Part shown: positions 40,861 through 64,000 of the stretch, piece after piece
Layout of the letters: each line of letters starts with the position of its first letter
How positions within the stretch are numbered: position 1 is the stretch's first letter
Assembly (NCBI GenBank): GCA_018398805.1
Contig: JAGFBZ010000559.1
Location: 124,001-188,000, forward strand
Direction: 5' to 3'
Origin: Hirundichthys speculiger
Taxonomy: Eukaryota > Chordata > Actinopteri > Beloniformes > Exocoetidae
DNA length: 64,000 nt
The notes under the pieces: model-generated
Database searches by the model: none
What the model saw: only the letters and a program-made list of their open reading frames with translations
Told to the model about the DNA's origin: nothing
Translations under genes and position numbers: made by a program

Positions 40861-41959
40861 GATTTCCCGTCCTCCCAGTTTGGTGCTGAATTATTATTTC
40901 CAGAGTTTTTGGCTGACTTGACAAAGACCTGGTTTGGGTATTTTGCAAGTTTGAAGGACCGTCTTGATGCACTTTTGTTCCTTTCAGTGGAAATATACTC
41001 AGCCTTGTGGTGTAGAGTTGTGATGACAGTTTGCGTTCCAGTTTGTGGTGTGAATCAGAAAAAACGTGTTCTGTGGGTCTTGGTAAACCTCAGTGTTCAT
41101 ATTTCCGTCCTCCTCAACATGAACTGGTCATCTGCTTGTTCTTGGGTTCTGCTGTAAAGTTCAGTCAATGTCTCTACTTCTTTCTTGTAGTAGTTCAGTG
41201 CTCGGCTTCCTGGAGAACCTATTGCACATCCATATTTATGTCTTTAAAACTGGTCATTATTCATTGAATGTTTTTGTGCATCTTCCTGTGCTTTTCTTTC
41301 AGTAGTGCTGTCTTCCTCTGTGTACATCCACAGAACCTGATCCAGGTCAGTCTGGAGCTTTTTATTTCTACAAACGCCATCTACTTGGCAGTTTCTGAGA
41401 ACATCTCAGCTAACTTTGACAATTACTTGGTAACATTATGAAACAGGTACATCACCATAGTTGTCCTTTCGTTTTTGTATTTAGGATTTTTGATGAAGGT
41501 GTTTGTGGTGTTCTCTTGTGGTGTTCTCTCAGCACTCTTGTTTGCATCATTGTAAAAAAAAAACCTACAGGAAATTCCTGGGTTTTGGTTTTGGTTTTCA
41601 GGGCTTTCCTCTTGTTCTCTTGGTCTGGTATTCTTCTCTTGTGTTCTTATCAGTTCTCTGTTTCGCTGTTTGGTTTTGTTCTGTTTTACTTTCTTTTGTT
41701 CATCTACCTGATTGTTTTCACCTGTGTCTCATCTGTCCCTTGGTTGAAGTCTCATCTTTTCTTCTGTTGCTTGTTGCTCCACCTGTTCTGTTCACTTTCA
41801 TGCCCTTCTTTCTTTTCATCCCGTCTCTCTTGGCTACTGTTTATTTTCTGTGTCGGTGCCCTGCTTTTCTGCTGACTCTCCTTCAGATGCGTTTTGGCAC
41901 TTTGGAAATAATAAATGACTCAAGTTGGAATCTTCTGTCTTGTGCCAGTGGGTCTTAAT
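40861..41959. other. Intergenic stretch with possible LTR sequence
   Basis: The region is T-rich on the plus strand, with long open frames of low complexity (41438-41958) and no domains. AATAAATGAC near 41909 and a final CATGACA near 41968 are compatible with the 3' end of an LTR, but no partner end is clear. Confidence 0.3.
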
Positions 41960-42091
41960 CCTAAAAAACATGACAGAAACAATCAAAGCCTCCTAATTAG
42001 AAAAAAGAAACACAATTTATTGCATACTTCCATCAACATTGACAACTCCACCCTCTCTCCCTCCCCTCACATCCGTAACCTCGGCGTCATC
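41960..42091 (+). mobile_element. L2-type LINE, left part (split by LTR insertion)
   Basis: The plus-strand frame reads SINIDNSTLSPSPHIRNLGV and continues, after the insert at 42092-44259, as [20 protein letters not shown]. It is reverse-transcriptase domain sequence of an L2-type element. Confidence 0.82.
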
Positions 42092-44259
42092 TGTTAGATC
42101 CCCCAGTTTTGGTTCAGTCTCTGACTAGCAGAGTCTGTCACCGGAACCAGCTCTCCATCTCTTCGGGTAAGAAGTTGCGGTCTAGGGGGTTCACCTCGCT
42201 AAGACTTCCTCAACTTATTTAAGCTGGTGTCGAGGGGATTCGCCTAGCTCTCACTGCATACACCTTCCAGCCGTATACCCCGCTTCCCCCAATAACTGAC
42301 CTAAGAGGAATAGCCAATTGGCTCAAAGTCCAGCTATCGGTCACGTCTGTTAATTTGCAGCTCCCCTCTTAAGATCTGGGCTCTTGTTACCGGCTAGGAT
42401 AAATTTAGTGGCTTGGACAGCAAGCCGCAAGGATATTTGACAATATTATGACTAGAATAACCGATAAGAATCTATGTTACTAGTGCAGAGGCATAACCAA
42501 GGTCATTACACTTGTGAATACAGAGGTAATGTCCACAACGACGTCTTATGATAGTTTTTATATTTATTAAAGCAGATTAGCAAGGTTAGGCAGCAGCATT
42601 GATTGGTTATACAAATTCTAATTCTACATAAAAAGGCAAATTAAAGCTGTGGCTTACTGATCGATCCATCTGGTTGGATCAAGGACAGGCTGGTACGCAA
42701 TGTGGCGCCTTTGCGTTGTTCAAGGCCGCTTGCAGAGAGAGAGAGAGAGCTCACAAGATCAGGCCTGCAGGTACTCTGATTCCCCCCTCCTCCTTGCTAG
42801 CAGTGAGCTAGGGTAATTCCAAAAACTCCAATTCTATTCTTCAAGTGTTGGAAAAATGGTTAATCCGTTCCTGCGTCTTCTTCTGTTCTTGAGGAATAAA
42901 TTCTTCAGGTCTTTCTCTCCGATGGTTGGTCAGCTCCCTTGGTCCAGCTAGTCCTGCTTCTTCGAAGACGCCCCACGGAAGAACCACGAATTCTCTCTGT
43001 CTTCTCTTTTTATGCCATTCTCTCTCTCTCTCTTTTTCTCTCATCCAGCCTGCTTCAGCCCCAAAATGTCCCTTTTTGGTCTTTCACGCTATTGATTGGT
43101 TCTCTCACATTTGCATATGCGTACACAATTTCCCTCAAACTCACATGACACTTCTGATTGGTTATTCACATATACAGAGACATGCATAATTTTACATATA
43201 CTCCTTTACATCATGCATAATTCACAGGCCATGTCCCACAATGATTTCATAGGTTTACAGATCAGCAGGGGCGTTCACCTAATCATCATGACATCATGCC
43301 ATCACAAGACCCTTCCCTTGTTTACTTGGCCATATAGCTCGTTAAGCTAAAGCTTATCAGCTAAAGCTAACCCTTATCTAACGATCTATGTACCAATGTA
43401 TGTGCCAAAGCTTCATTAACTGATTGATTGATTGGTTCGTATTTAATCACCGCATGTGGTACTGATCTGCAGTCCGCAGCCTGCCACTCTGCCACTTCGC
43501 CAAGGCCACTCTGAGCTGCCACCCTCATCGCCATTTGACCCAGACACCTGGCCCCAGTGTTGTGTATGGCGAAGTAACTTTAATGTTTACACTTACGAAC
43601 TCTCTCCTGCTTTCTGTTGTGTCTCCCGTAGTCCTGAGCCTGCAGAATTGTTTGGGATAACCAGTCACCTCTCTCTTAATCGAAAAGTAGCCTAATTATC
43701 AAACGCTGATTTATACTTCGTTCAATCTATTTCCCCTCTATTTTAGCAGTATCCTCATGGCTAATTATTATTTTCATTGGGACTTTTACCTTATAAAAAC
43801 CGATATAATAACTTATTCGGTTTTCATCCATCTCTGCTCCTGTTTGATAAACATAGCCGTTGTTTTCATTCCATTGCGGCACACAGTGACACAGTGACCC
43901 TCGGCAGCTCACCTCACCCGTTCACAGTACTGTCTTGGCTCTACGAGAAATGTTAATTATGACATAGAGCGAACATAGATCTATTCCAACATCATTAATA
44001 CATCTTGTTTCTGATCATTGACAAGAATCACACATTTCATTGATTAGAGATTGATTACAAATCCCACTAATTACCACCTTTCTGTTACTCCACTCCTGCC
44101 TTTGTTTTGACTAGCCCTGGCCTGTTTACATCCTATCTGCAGCAGATTCTCTCCTCGTACTGTGGGTGCTGCCATCAAGCCACTTTAACATACAGAGTTA
44201 ACATTGATTATTGAATAGAAGCTGAGTTGATTCCAACGTTTTCTCTGGGTCACTTGACA
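42092..44259. mobile_element. 2.17-kb solo LTR inserted in an L2 LINE
   Basis: The insert begins TGTTAGATCC and ends CACTTGACA (TG...CA, with TGT/ACA ends) and is flanked by CATC at 42088-42091 and 44260-44263, a 4-bp target duplication. Removing it and one CATC restores the L2 reading frame across the site. It has no gag, pol or env coding, as expected for a solo LTR left after recombination. AATAAA is at about 42895. The length is unusual; long LTRs and 4-bp duplications occur in some vertebrate retroviral lineages, but the family is not determined. Confidence 0.75.
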
Positions 44260-45016
44260 CATCTTTGATAGTCACCTCACCTTCGAACACCACATCAATA
44301 ACATCACCAGGACAGCCTTCTTCCATCTCAAAAACATTGCACGCCTCCACCCTTCACTGTCCTTCTCCACTGCTGAAATCTTGATCCATTCTTTTATCAC
44401 TTCCAGACTTGATTACTGCAATAGCCTTCTTTACGGTTTACCATCCACAACCCTCAATAAACTACAATACATCCAGAACTCTGCCGTCCGTCTGCTCACT
44501 CACACCCGCTCCCGTGACCACATCACCCCCGTCCTCCAGAACCTCCACTGGCTCCCTGTCCCACAACGCATCCACTTTAAAATCCTTCTCCTCACTCACA
44601 AAGCCCTTCACAACCAGGCCCCGTCCTACCTCACTGACCTGCTCCACCACTACACTCCCTCCCGTTCCCTCCGTTCTTCTGACGCCAACCCAACCTCCTG
44701 TCCATACCACTCAGAACCAAAACACCGAACCTGGGGGGCGACAGAGCCTTCTCTATAGCCGCTCCCTCCCTCTGGAACTCACTCTCCAAACACATCAGAG
44801 CCTGCACCAACCTATCAACCTTCAAGTCACTCATCAAAACCCATCTTTTTATAACTGCTTTTAATGTGTAATTAATGTCACGTTTTTATATGATGTCTTT
44901 GTTTCATTTGCTTGTTTTATTTGTCTTTGCTTGTTTTTAAACTCTGTAAAGCGTCTTTGAGTTTTTTGAAAAGCGCTTTAGAAATAAAATGTATTATTAT
45001 TATTATTATTATTATA
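44260..45016 (+). mobile_element. L2-type LINE, right part with ATT-repeat tail
   Basis: An open plus-strand frame (to 44758) reads [77 protein letters not shown] and [20 protein letters not shown], the conserved C-terminal reverse-transcriptase region. The 3' end is GTAAAGCGTCTTTGAG, GAAAAGCGCTTTAGAAATAA and an ATT repeat (44992-45014). The copy is fairly well preserved, so young compared with 21777-23230. Confidence 0.92.
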
Positions 45017-45899
45017 CTTCATGTAAAAATTAAAAATGAGTGCAGAAGAATTTCTCTCAGAGGTCAAGAAAATGAAATGTATCGTACTGTGTTGTTTGTC
45101 TGAAAGAATAAATCCAAATTCATGAAAATGGTACCAATGCTTTTTCTGTTTTATCTTTGTGTTTTAAATTTGAATTGATCAAATTACATTTATTAAATCT
45201 GAATTGTTTGCAGGTGTCTAGAGATGTATAGTATCCTTTTGAATTATAAAGTTTAATGGAACTGAATCAAATTGAATATGTATGAGCCTTAACACGAATA
45301 CTGTTGGTAGTAGCAAACATGATGCCACTGACAATACTGATTAATCAATCATAACTCAATTAATACTTCATCAATCAATACCTTATCACATCCCCAGAAG
45401 GTAAATACTGCACACCCTGTAATTAAACACTTCTTTATAGAATTTAAAATTACAATTGTAAGAATCAAAACAACAAAAGGGAAACATGAAACAGTAAAAA
45501 CAATAAATAATTGTTAATAAATACTCTGAAACAAATCTATAAATGTCTGAACATCCCATTAACAGCCACTCTCTGTAGCAACTCTACGTCTGACTTCATG
45601 GTCAGGATTAGTCACATGAACTTTCTTGTGATGTTATTTTAGAAATTAATAAAATATGTGAGCTCAGACTGTCAGAGAGGCCTGGAAAAGGACACACTCA
45701 CTATCTCTCACACGTACACACGAGAAAGTTAATATCTGCTACAAGATTAAATTGCATATATATGTACAAACAACTCTAAAGTGTTGGGGGAAAAAAAGAA
45801 TATAACCCTCTGTCTCGATTAAATATATCATGTACATCCTCTGAAACACTTGAGGCTTTTGGGACATGTTCATACTTTATACCACTTGGTGGCGCCATG
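45017..45899. other. Intergenic region upstream of psmc4
   Basis: AT-rich, no gene seen. 45660-45780 resembles 29930-30040 (shared GGACACA-TTCAC then AAGATTAAATTGCATATA). Confidence 0.5.
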
Positions 45900-46024
45900 T
45901 CCTTTGTTTAGCAACTGTATTTGTTATTTTTTTGCCCCTTCACAGAAGCTGAAGAACTACAATACCCAGACACCCTCGCATCGACGTACGACGTAAGAAC
46001 GTCATCCGGCTGACTAGTTTCAAC
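45900..46024 (+). promoter_or_regulatory. psmc4: psmc4 core promoter / 5' UTR
   Basis: The 125 bases before the start codon include a CpG-containing run (TCGACGTACGACGTAAGAACG) and CATCCGGCT, an ETS-type site typical of housekeeping promoters without a TATA box. The exact transcription start is not known. Confidence 0.45.
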
Positions 46025-58534
<12,510 letters not shown>

Positions 58535-58868
58535 AGAGGCGGAACGGCGTCCTGCTGGGAATCAGAGAAGGTGTCCAGACTCCAGTCTGGTATTGATTTC
58601 CGCCTGCGTCTGTATCTAGTGTGTCTTTGTGGATTTGACCCAACATTGATTTCTGGACTAAATTTGCTCGCCAGGCCCAGAATCACATCAGTTCTGAGTC
58701 TCAGCCTTCAGACGACACAGCCACATCCAGGAGGGTGGTGTTCTTTTGTTTTTGTTTTTTTTTTTTTGTACAGGCACTCTGCTGGATCCTAAAAATATCT
58801 GGCCCTGACTGTAGCTACGATAGAGCATTTGTATCTGTATGTACTCACTTACAAAAAAATCCATTAAA
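58535..58868 (+). terminator. psmc4: psmc4 3' UTR with poly(A) signal
   Basis: ATTAAA at 58863-58868 lies 329 nt past the stop. A T-run is at about 58748-58768. Confidence 0.65.
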
Positions 58869-58974
58869 GATGTTTTCCATTTAAAAAAAGAAAGTAAGAC
58901 TGTTCATTGTTTCCCTGCCTGCAGCTGGATGATGAGAGCAGACGGATGATACTTTATTACCTCCAAAGAAGAAT

Positions 58975-60106
58975 TACCGTATTTTCTGGACTATTAAGCG
59001 CACCTGAATATAAGATGCACCCATTAAAAATTAAAATTAAATATATATTTTGTCACATATAAACCACCAGTATCCAGGCTGAGAAATAAGATATTTACCA
59101 TATTGGTCCGAATATAAGACGACTGATTATAAGACAATCCCTATTTTTCAAATATCATTTTGGGAAAATAAAAATATGATGAAGGCAATAAGGTTATTCA
59201 CAAAACAACTTTTTATTGTACAATTACTATTGAAAAAAACTCCCACAGAGGTAACATTCTGCTGTATTGTTAAACATTTTAATGATTTCATCTTTTTTAG
59301 GAAGTACGGTACCATACCTGCATGTCAAATTTCCATATTATTTAAGATCAAGGTATGGTATTTAATAAACTATTTAATTAACTGTGTTCTCTTAAAATCT
59401 GAGAATATGACTGAATAAGCTACAACAATGTAGTTCAATAACTGCATAACTATTGAAGTCGGGTTTCATTCAAAAACAACATAAATAATTCAGCCTTTAA
59501 AAAACTAATTCTGGACTCCAACAAAACTCTCAAAGCCCTTTGCTTGAATTGGCTGCGTGCTTCCTCCATTCTTACTGGTTAACTCGGTGCTGGCTCCATC
59601 TAGTGGCGTAGATGTGTAATTACAATAAAAAGAAGTCTAGTCCTCGATTATAAGATGACCCCCATTTTTAAAAATATGATTTCTAGAATAAAATATAGTC
59701 CTATATTCAGACCAATACGGTACATCGAAAGATTTTGTCCCATAAGTGTTTATTCACATACCTGAACTGATCGTTTCTGAACAGAACCTGTAACACGGCA
59801 GTAAAAAAGCTGATCAAACAAAACAGAAAAGTCATTGATAGTTTTATTCATTTTCCTCCTGCACACTAAAACCAAGTTGCTTTATTTTTCCTCATCCTGT
59901 GTACTGAAACCCCCCCACACAGCAAAGACATCTGGAATTTGTTGCAAGGCATTGGCATTGGTTTATTTTTATGGTTTTCTGCCCTTCCTGCTAGAGCGCC
60001 CCCTGAGGGCTGAAGAAAAATTCATAGAAAAGCCGCATCTCTGTTTAAACCTCATGGTTTAAAGCGTGGGACAAAAGTAGCGGCTTATAGTCCAGAAATG
60101 ACGGTA
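58975..60106. mobile_element. Outer MITE (TACCGTATTTTC ends) with a second MITE nested inside
   Basis: The left end TACCGTATTTTCTGGACTAT and the right end TTATAGTCCAGAAATGACGG then TA are inverse with small changes. This terminal motif (about a TATAAG-like interior) is widespread in fish. The element starts about 105 bases past the psmc4 poly(A) signal. Confidence 0.75.
59096..59722. mobile_element. Inner MITE (ATTGGTCCGAATATAAGAC ends)
   Basis: The left end TACCATATTGGTCCGAATAT and the right end ATATTCAGACCAATACGGTA are inverse with few changes. Subterminal repeats ATAAGACGAC and ATAAGATGAC occur near both ends. It lies wholly inside the element at 58975-60106. Confidence 0.75.
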
Positions 60107-60749
60107 TGTCGCTGAACTCTTCATAGAGAGCGTGGATGGAAACACACTATTGTTGCAGAGGTGCTCCTCTCTGTCCCTGAGTCCAGACGTCCTCCTGCAG
60201 CCACATCTCCAAAAACATGATCCTCCTGCTCCCGTCAGCCCTGCAGGCTCATCCGTCCACTGAGAGGGAATAAAACAACATCCATGTGGCTCTGTTTTCC
60301 TGCTCTGCGTCCTTGATGTCTCCTCTTCAGCTCATCTGAGGGCCGTTAGCAGCTCTGGAGATCTCTGTCTGCTGCTTCAACAGCTTTCCATGGTCACCGA
60401 AGCTCATAACTAATAAATATCAGTAGACCTCCTCAAGGCAGACCAGCGTGGAAAAACTGTTTCAGCCATAGTTTATAGTTCAATAGATTAAAACACCAGC
60501 AAAAAAAAAATCTAAAGACGATTTGAAGAAAGACAGCCTGCTCATATTTCCTGTCAGCAAACAGTTTTCCTGAGGAAGTTTATTGAAGGAATTCCCTTCA
60601 TACCTGGTATTTATTGTGTCTGCTGGCCCGGTTTCAGCCATGACTCAAATCGGATCAGAGTGGAGCTCATCTGGGTCGCGTGAGGGCACGATCTCTACTG
60701 GGCTTCTACGGTGGAAAACGGGTCTTTCCATTCTCAAGACCATTTATCT

Positions 60750-61601
60750 ATGGAGCCCCGTTTGGGTCATAATTCAATGAATAAATGAGTCTATTTTTAA
60801 GAAATACATGTTTATTATTATGAAATACGTATCCATTATTATGAAATGTTTCCCATTATTAAGAAATATATGTGTGTTATTATGAAATGTTTCCCATTAT
60901 TATGAAAAAAATGTAATTATTATGAAATATATTCTTATTATTTAATCTTAGTTTAATGCATAATAGTTTATTTCAAAATGGCTTTTTTATCTAAGAATTA
61001 GCTTTTACATAATGGCTTCCTTTTTTCATAAGAATGAGCTTTTACATCATAATGACATTTTGCCAGTGGGCGGGACCAGTGGTTGACCTGCACGCTCATT
61101 GGCTGATCCTTCTCCATTCTACGCTCTGACATCGACTAGTTTGGGCCGTGACGTCCCGTTAGCAGCGGGCCGTGACGTCATCAAGGTGCGCTCCTACTGC
61201 CCTGGAGTATCAACAGAACAGTGAATATCGATTGTGGACGAGAGGTGGACTGTATATTATGCCTGAATGAAAGAGCTGCCAATCACATAAATGGCTCCGC
61301 CCTCTCTGCTGTGATTGACACACAAATCATTCTTATTAAAAACAAATCCATTCTTATGTAAAAGCTCATTCTTATGAAAAACGAAACCATGATCATAATA
61401 ATGGGAAATATTTCATAATAATAAACATGAATTTCATAATAATGGGAAATATTTCATAATAATAAACATTAATTTCATAATAACGGGAAATATTTCATAA
61501 TAATAAACATTTCATAATAATGGGAAATATTTCATAATAATAAATATTTCATAATAATAGACTCATTTATTCATTGAATTATGACCCAAACGGGGCTCCA
61601 T
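60750..61601. mobile_element. 852-bp long-inverted-repeat element with 8-bp target duplication
   Basis: The first 46 bases (ATGGAGCCCCGTTTGGGTCA and on, through AATGAATAAATGAGTCTATT) are repeated inverted without mismatch at the right end. Flanks at 60742-60749 and 61602-61609 are both ATTTATCT. Inside the ends are many TTATTATGAAATA-type words, inverted between halves, around a GC-richer core (61070-61330). No ORF. Confidence 0.93.
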
Positions 61602-61609
61602 ATTTATCT

Positions 61610-63442
61610 GGCTGTTTGGAGTCACAGTCAGCTCTGTCACCGTAGGGGCGAACTTCCTCAGATCTGCAGGGGACTGTGACATCACAGTGACATCACAGAC
61701 GCAGGTCAGAGTAGAACTATCCAGCCTCCACATCTTCATCTCCACCCAGTTTTAAATGTATTTGATGGATCTCTACTGTGGGTTGCAGAAATGTGCAACA
61801 CAAATTTAAAGAGACACATCTTTTTTTTCCTCTTTGCTCTTTCAACATTATTATTATTTTTTTATTTGTAATGAGATTTTAATTGGCTTTTCACACCAAA
61901 AGCAACTATTTCCACAGATCGTTTTGCACAATGACACTTTCACAACAGATGAGCACATTCAGGCCACTTCTCCCTGAGAACAGACGGAGCAGGTTCTGGT
62001 TGGTCCAGGGAGCCGTCATGGACCAACAGACACGGGCTGCAGCCACATTCGTCCAGTTCTGTTTTAAAACGGGTCCACGCCATGTTTCCAAATGTTTCGT
62101 TTCGTTCATCCACCTTAGACAGCAACACTTCTGTTAACAAACTAAGCACGTCCGCAACAAACCATTTATGTATTTAAAATAAAAATACACAAATGTAGAC
62201 GCAGTTTCTTATGGAGGCCAATAACAGGACAGTTTACAGGAAAAAAAGATTTCCCAACTGGAAAACAGAAATTAGTCGCCTCAAGCAACAATAACATGGC
62301 TGAACATCTAGAGAAAACCGACTTTTATTAGCTGATTTTCAAACTTTTGCTGTTTCACACCGTCCTCATCAAATGCTTCAAAATGCACCCACATAAACAT
62401 TTTCCAGGCATCCAGTTTTTAATGAATATTCAGAATCACTGGAAAGAGAATATGTATAGTCTGAAGTTCACTCAGATCTATTGGCTTTAATGATGTTGCA
62501 GTGAAATTAATGGCCTTATTTTATAATGACTAGGTTTTTTTCACCAGCTTTCCTTCCTGATCGGTCTTTCTGGTACCACCTCTACCCTCTTCAACAGGAG
62601 TACACACATCCAGACTAATAAAACCAGCACTGACTTACCTGGACATGTTGAATCTTTGATGGACAGGTCCGATCACAGGTGTGAACAGACCTAACTTCCT
62701 GCCAGCATCTGTATCTGGGGCTCAGTCGAGATATAAATGGGCTGAAAAAGGGGGGCCCATATGGGATTGTCCATATCCCAGCCAGCATGTCCATATGGGC
62801 CTCGTCTTGATTAAGAGTGTTATTTGGGTAGATAATGGGCTGGAAACGGGTCCCATGGGTCCCATATGGTTTTAGTATTACTGGCCCCAATGGGAAGCCT
62901 GTGTGGGGCGAATATATGGGTCCCGTGAGGGGAACAAGTGAACTAAATGGGCCCGAGCTAACAAAGAAGGTAAAAAAAAAAAAAAAAAAGAGGTAAGTTC
63001 TGTGGGTCCCATATAGCTTTAGTAACACATGAAATTAAAAAAAAAAAATGACCCAGTTGGGGCCAACCTACAACCCAGGCCCAGACTCCTTATGGGTAAC
63101 GTAGGCAGGACCAGCATGGAGCCTTCAGACTAACCCAAGTGCTCCTAAGGAGCCCAATTATAAATGCTGGTCCATGTTGGCCCCATGGGATCACAGTGTT
63201 ATTCTCAGGTACCCGGCGTCTTATCCGTGTCCCACTTGGGCCACATCAGAGAACCCAGGATGCCGATATGGAATCAGCATTCAGTCCCATTTATGTCTCA
63301 GATGGTTGTTGGGCTGTGTTAGTCAGCTCTCCAAGATGATTAAAAGTGATGCAAGTGTCACTAGAAACCAGCATATGACCCGTCCTTCCATGAAGGTTTC
63401 ATGCACACATGAGATCTTTGGCTGCATTTGTCATTGGTTACA
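61610..63442. other. Intergenic region with CCATATGG-rich repeat
   Basis: 62690-63330 carries many short repeats of GGGTCCCATATGG-like words, a style I know from dispersed fish repeats, plus A-runs at 62971-62989 and 63038-63049. No gene is supported. Confidence 0.45.
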
Positions 63443-63448
63443 TTTATT
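63443..63448 (-). terminator. Candidate poly(A) signal of the right-edge gene
   Basis: AATAAA on the minus strand, 26 nt past the stop at 63477-63475. A 3' UTR this short would be unusual, so a later signal may be used. Confidence 0.4.
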
Positions 63449-63474
63449 AGCATGTTTTGAGGTAAATCGATGAG

Positions 63475-63697
63475 TCAGCTGCTGTAGCCGTACATCAGCT
63501 TAATGTACATTTGTGTGGTTATGCTCCCGCCGGTGTGAGGATCCTGGAGTCGACAGAGTCGAGTCAGATGCACGCCATTGCTTGGCCAGACGTCCGGGTC
63601 GGTCCCTCCGTGGTGATGGCCCCCAGCGCCCCTCTGCTTCTCTGCTCGTGAGCGCGCCCAGGCGTCGAAGCAGCGCAGCGTTAGGTTGGAGCTCGTC
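63475..63697 (-). CDS. Last coding exon of an unidentified gene (partial)
   Basis: On the minus strand a polypyrimidine tract and TGGCTTTCAG precede an exon whose frame, starting one base in, gives 73 residues to TGA. It includes SNLTLRCFDAWARSRAEKQR, a His-rich GGHHHGG, DVWPSNGVHLTRLC and the end ITTQMYIKLMYGYSS. Third codon positions are GC-rich, unlike the flanks, and an adjoining frame is also open but lacks this bias. I do not recognise the family; the rest of the gene lies beyond the right edge of the window. Confidence 0.5.
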
Positions 63698-64000
63698 CTG
63701 AAAGCCACAGGTGGGAAGAAAGTCGTCCATCAGAGCATCCAGGCTTCGGTTTAGTAATATAAGAACATTTGACTGACATACAGTTGCACTCAGAGGTCTG
63801 CACGCAGTTCTAGAAGACAACTGTTTTTTTTCCTTTCATGTTTCGTAACAATAATATGCAGGTGTCATGGCGCTCAGAAAGAAGATAAATGTATCTTTAT
63901 CCACAGTGAAAAACCTCCTACACTGACATGAGCTGAATGACCACACAGCAAGAGAAAGACATCAAAAACGACCCTCAAAAAGCCAGATCAGTTTTTTGCT
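63698..64000. other. Intron of the right-edge gene
   Basis: Nothing recognisable apart from the acceptor region of the exon at 63475-63697. Confidence 0.4.

Noticed and set aside
41438..41958. Two overlapping plus-strand frames of about 150 codons
   Set aside because: They arise from T-rich sequence coding for Phe/Leu/Ser; no domain; probably LTR or repeat sequence.
61940..62149. Minus-strand Cys-containing frame
   Set aside because: Short, no splice context, and no family recognised.
63500..63820. 106-codon minus-strand frame over the last exon
   Set aside because: It crosses the splice acceptor without a break and lacks the third-position GC bias of the neighbouring frame.

Overview
The window is vertebrate nuclear DNA, almost certainly from a ray-finned (teleost) fish. 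The genes have many small exons with GT/AG introns, the proteins match vertebrate families, and the introns are full of typical fish repeats: L2-type LINEs with ATTGA-type tails, Tc1 and hAT elements, a tRNA-headed SINE, many TIR elements, and dinucleotide and minisatellite arrays. No bacterial operons, CRISPR arrays or rRNA genes were seen.

Three genes can be built exon by exon, plus one partial gene. (1) On the minus strand, 1348-19271, is the voltage-gated sodium channel beta-1 subunit gene (scn1b-like): five coding exons, 223 aa, with signal peptide, V-set Ig domain, one membrane segment and the conserved cytoplasmic tail. (2) On the minus strand, 26293-39079, is a five-exon gene for an unassigned 299-aa surface protein: signal peptide, two Ig domains, short stalk, membrane segment and a tail of about three basic residues. 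The first Ig domain looks somewhat like NKp30 or B7-type V domains. (3) On the plus strand, 46025-58534, is psmc4 (proteasome 19S ATPase Rpt3/S6b/TBP7): 11 exons and about 419 aa. One extra base in the Walker B exon breaks the frame as written. (4) At the right edge, minus strand 63475-63697, is the last coding exon of an unidentified gene.

The rest is introns and intergenic DNA built largely from mobile elements, many with readable ends. hAT-type elements with 8-bp target duplications lie at 5126-5395, 6263-7134, 10802-11183 and 55562-56727. A hAT remnant with a BED-finger relic is at 9159-10212. Two copies of a Myb/SANT-encoding short element are at 3219-3910 and 14998-15730. Two copies of a TA-flanked MITE are at 870-1238 and 32644-33010. 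A THAP-domain, P-element-like deletion derivative is at 53443-54283. A 2.17-kb solo LTR at 42092-44259 has split an L2 LINE. Nested elements lie at 21625-24010 and 58975-60106. An 852-bp element with long inverted repeats and an 8-bp duplication is at 60750-61601.

Tandem repeats include a 2.3-kb array of a 19-bp unit (36081-38356) that appears to have grown inside a Tc1 relic, a 26-bp array (17045-17388), and telomere-like alternating palindrome arms (24694-24820). The three genes do not form a functional pathway. The Ig gene and psmc4 are divergent, about 7 kb apart, and scn1b lies about 7 kb downstream of the Ig gene's stop codon.
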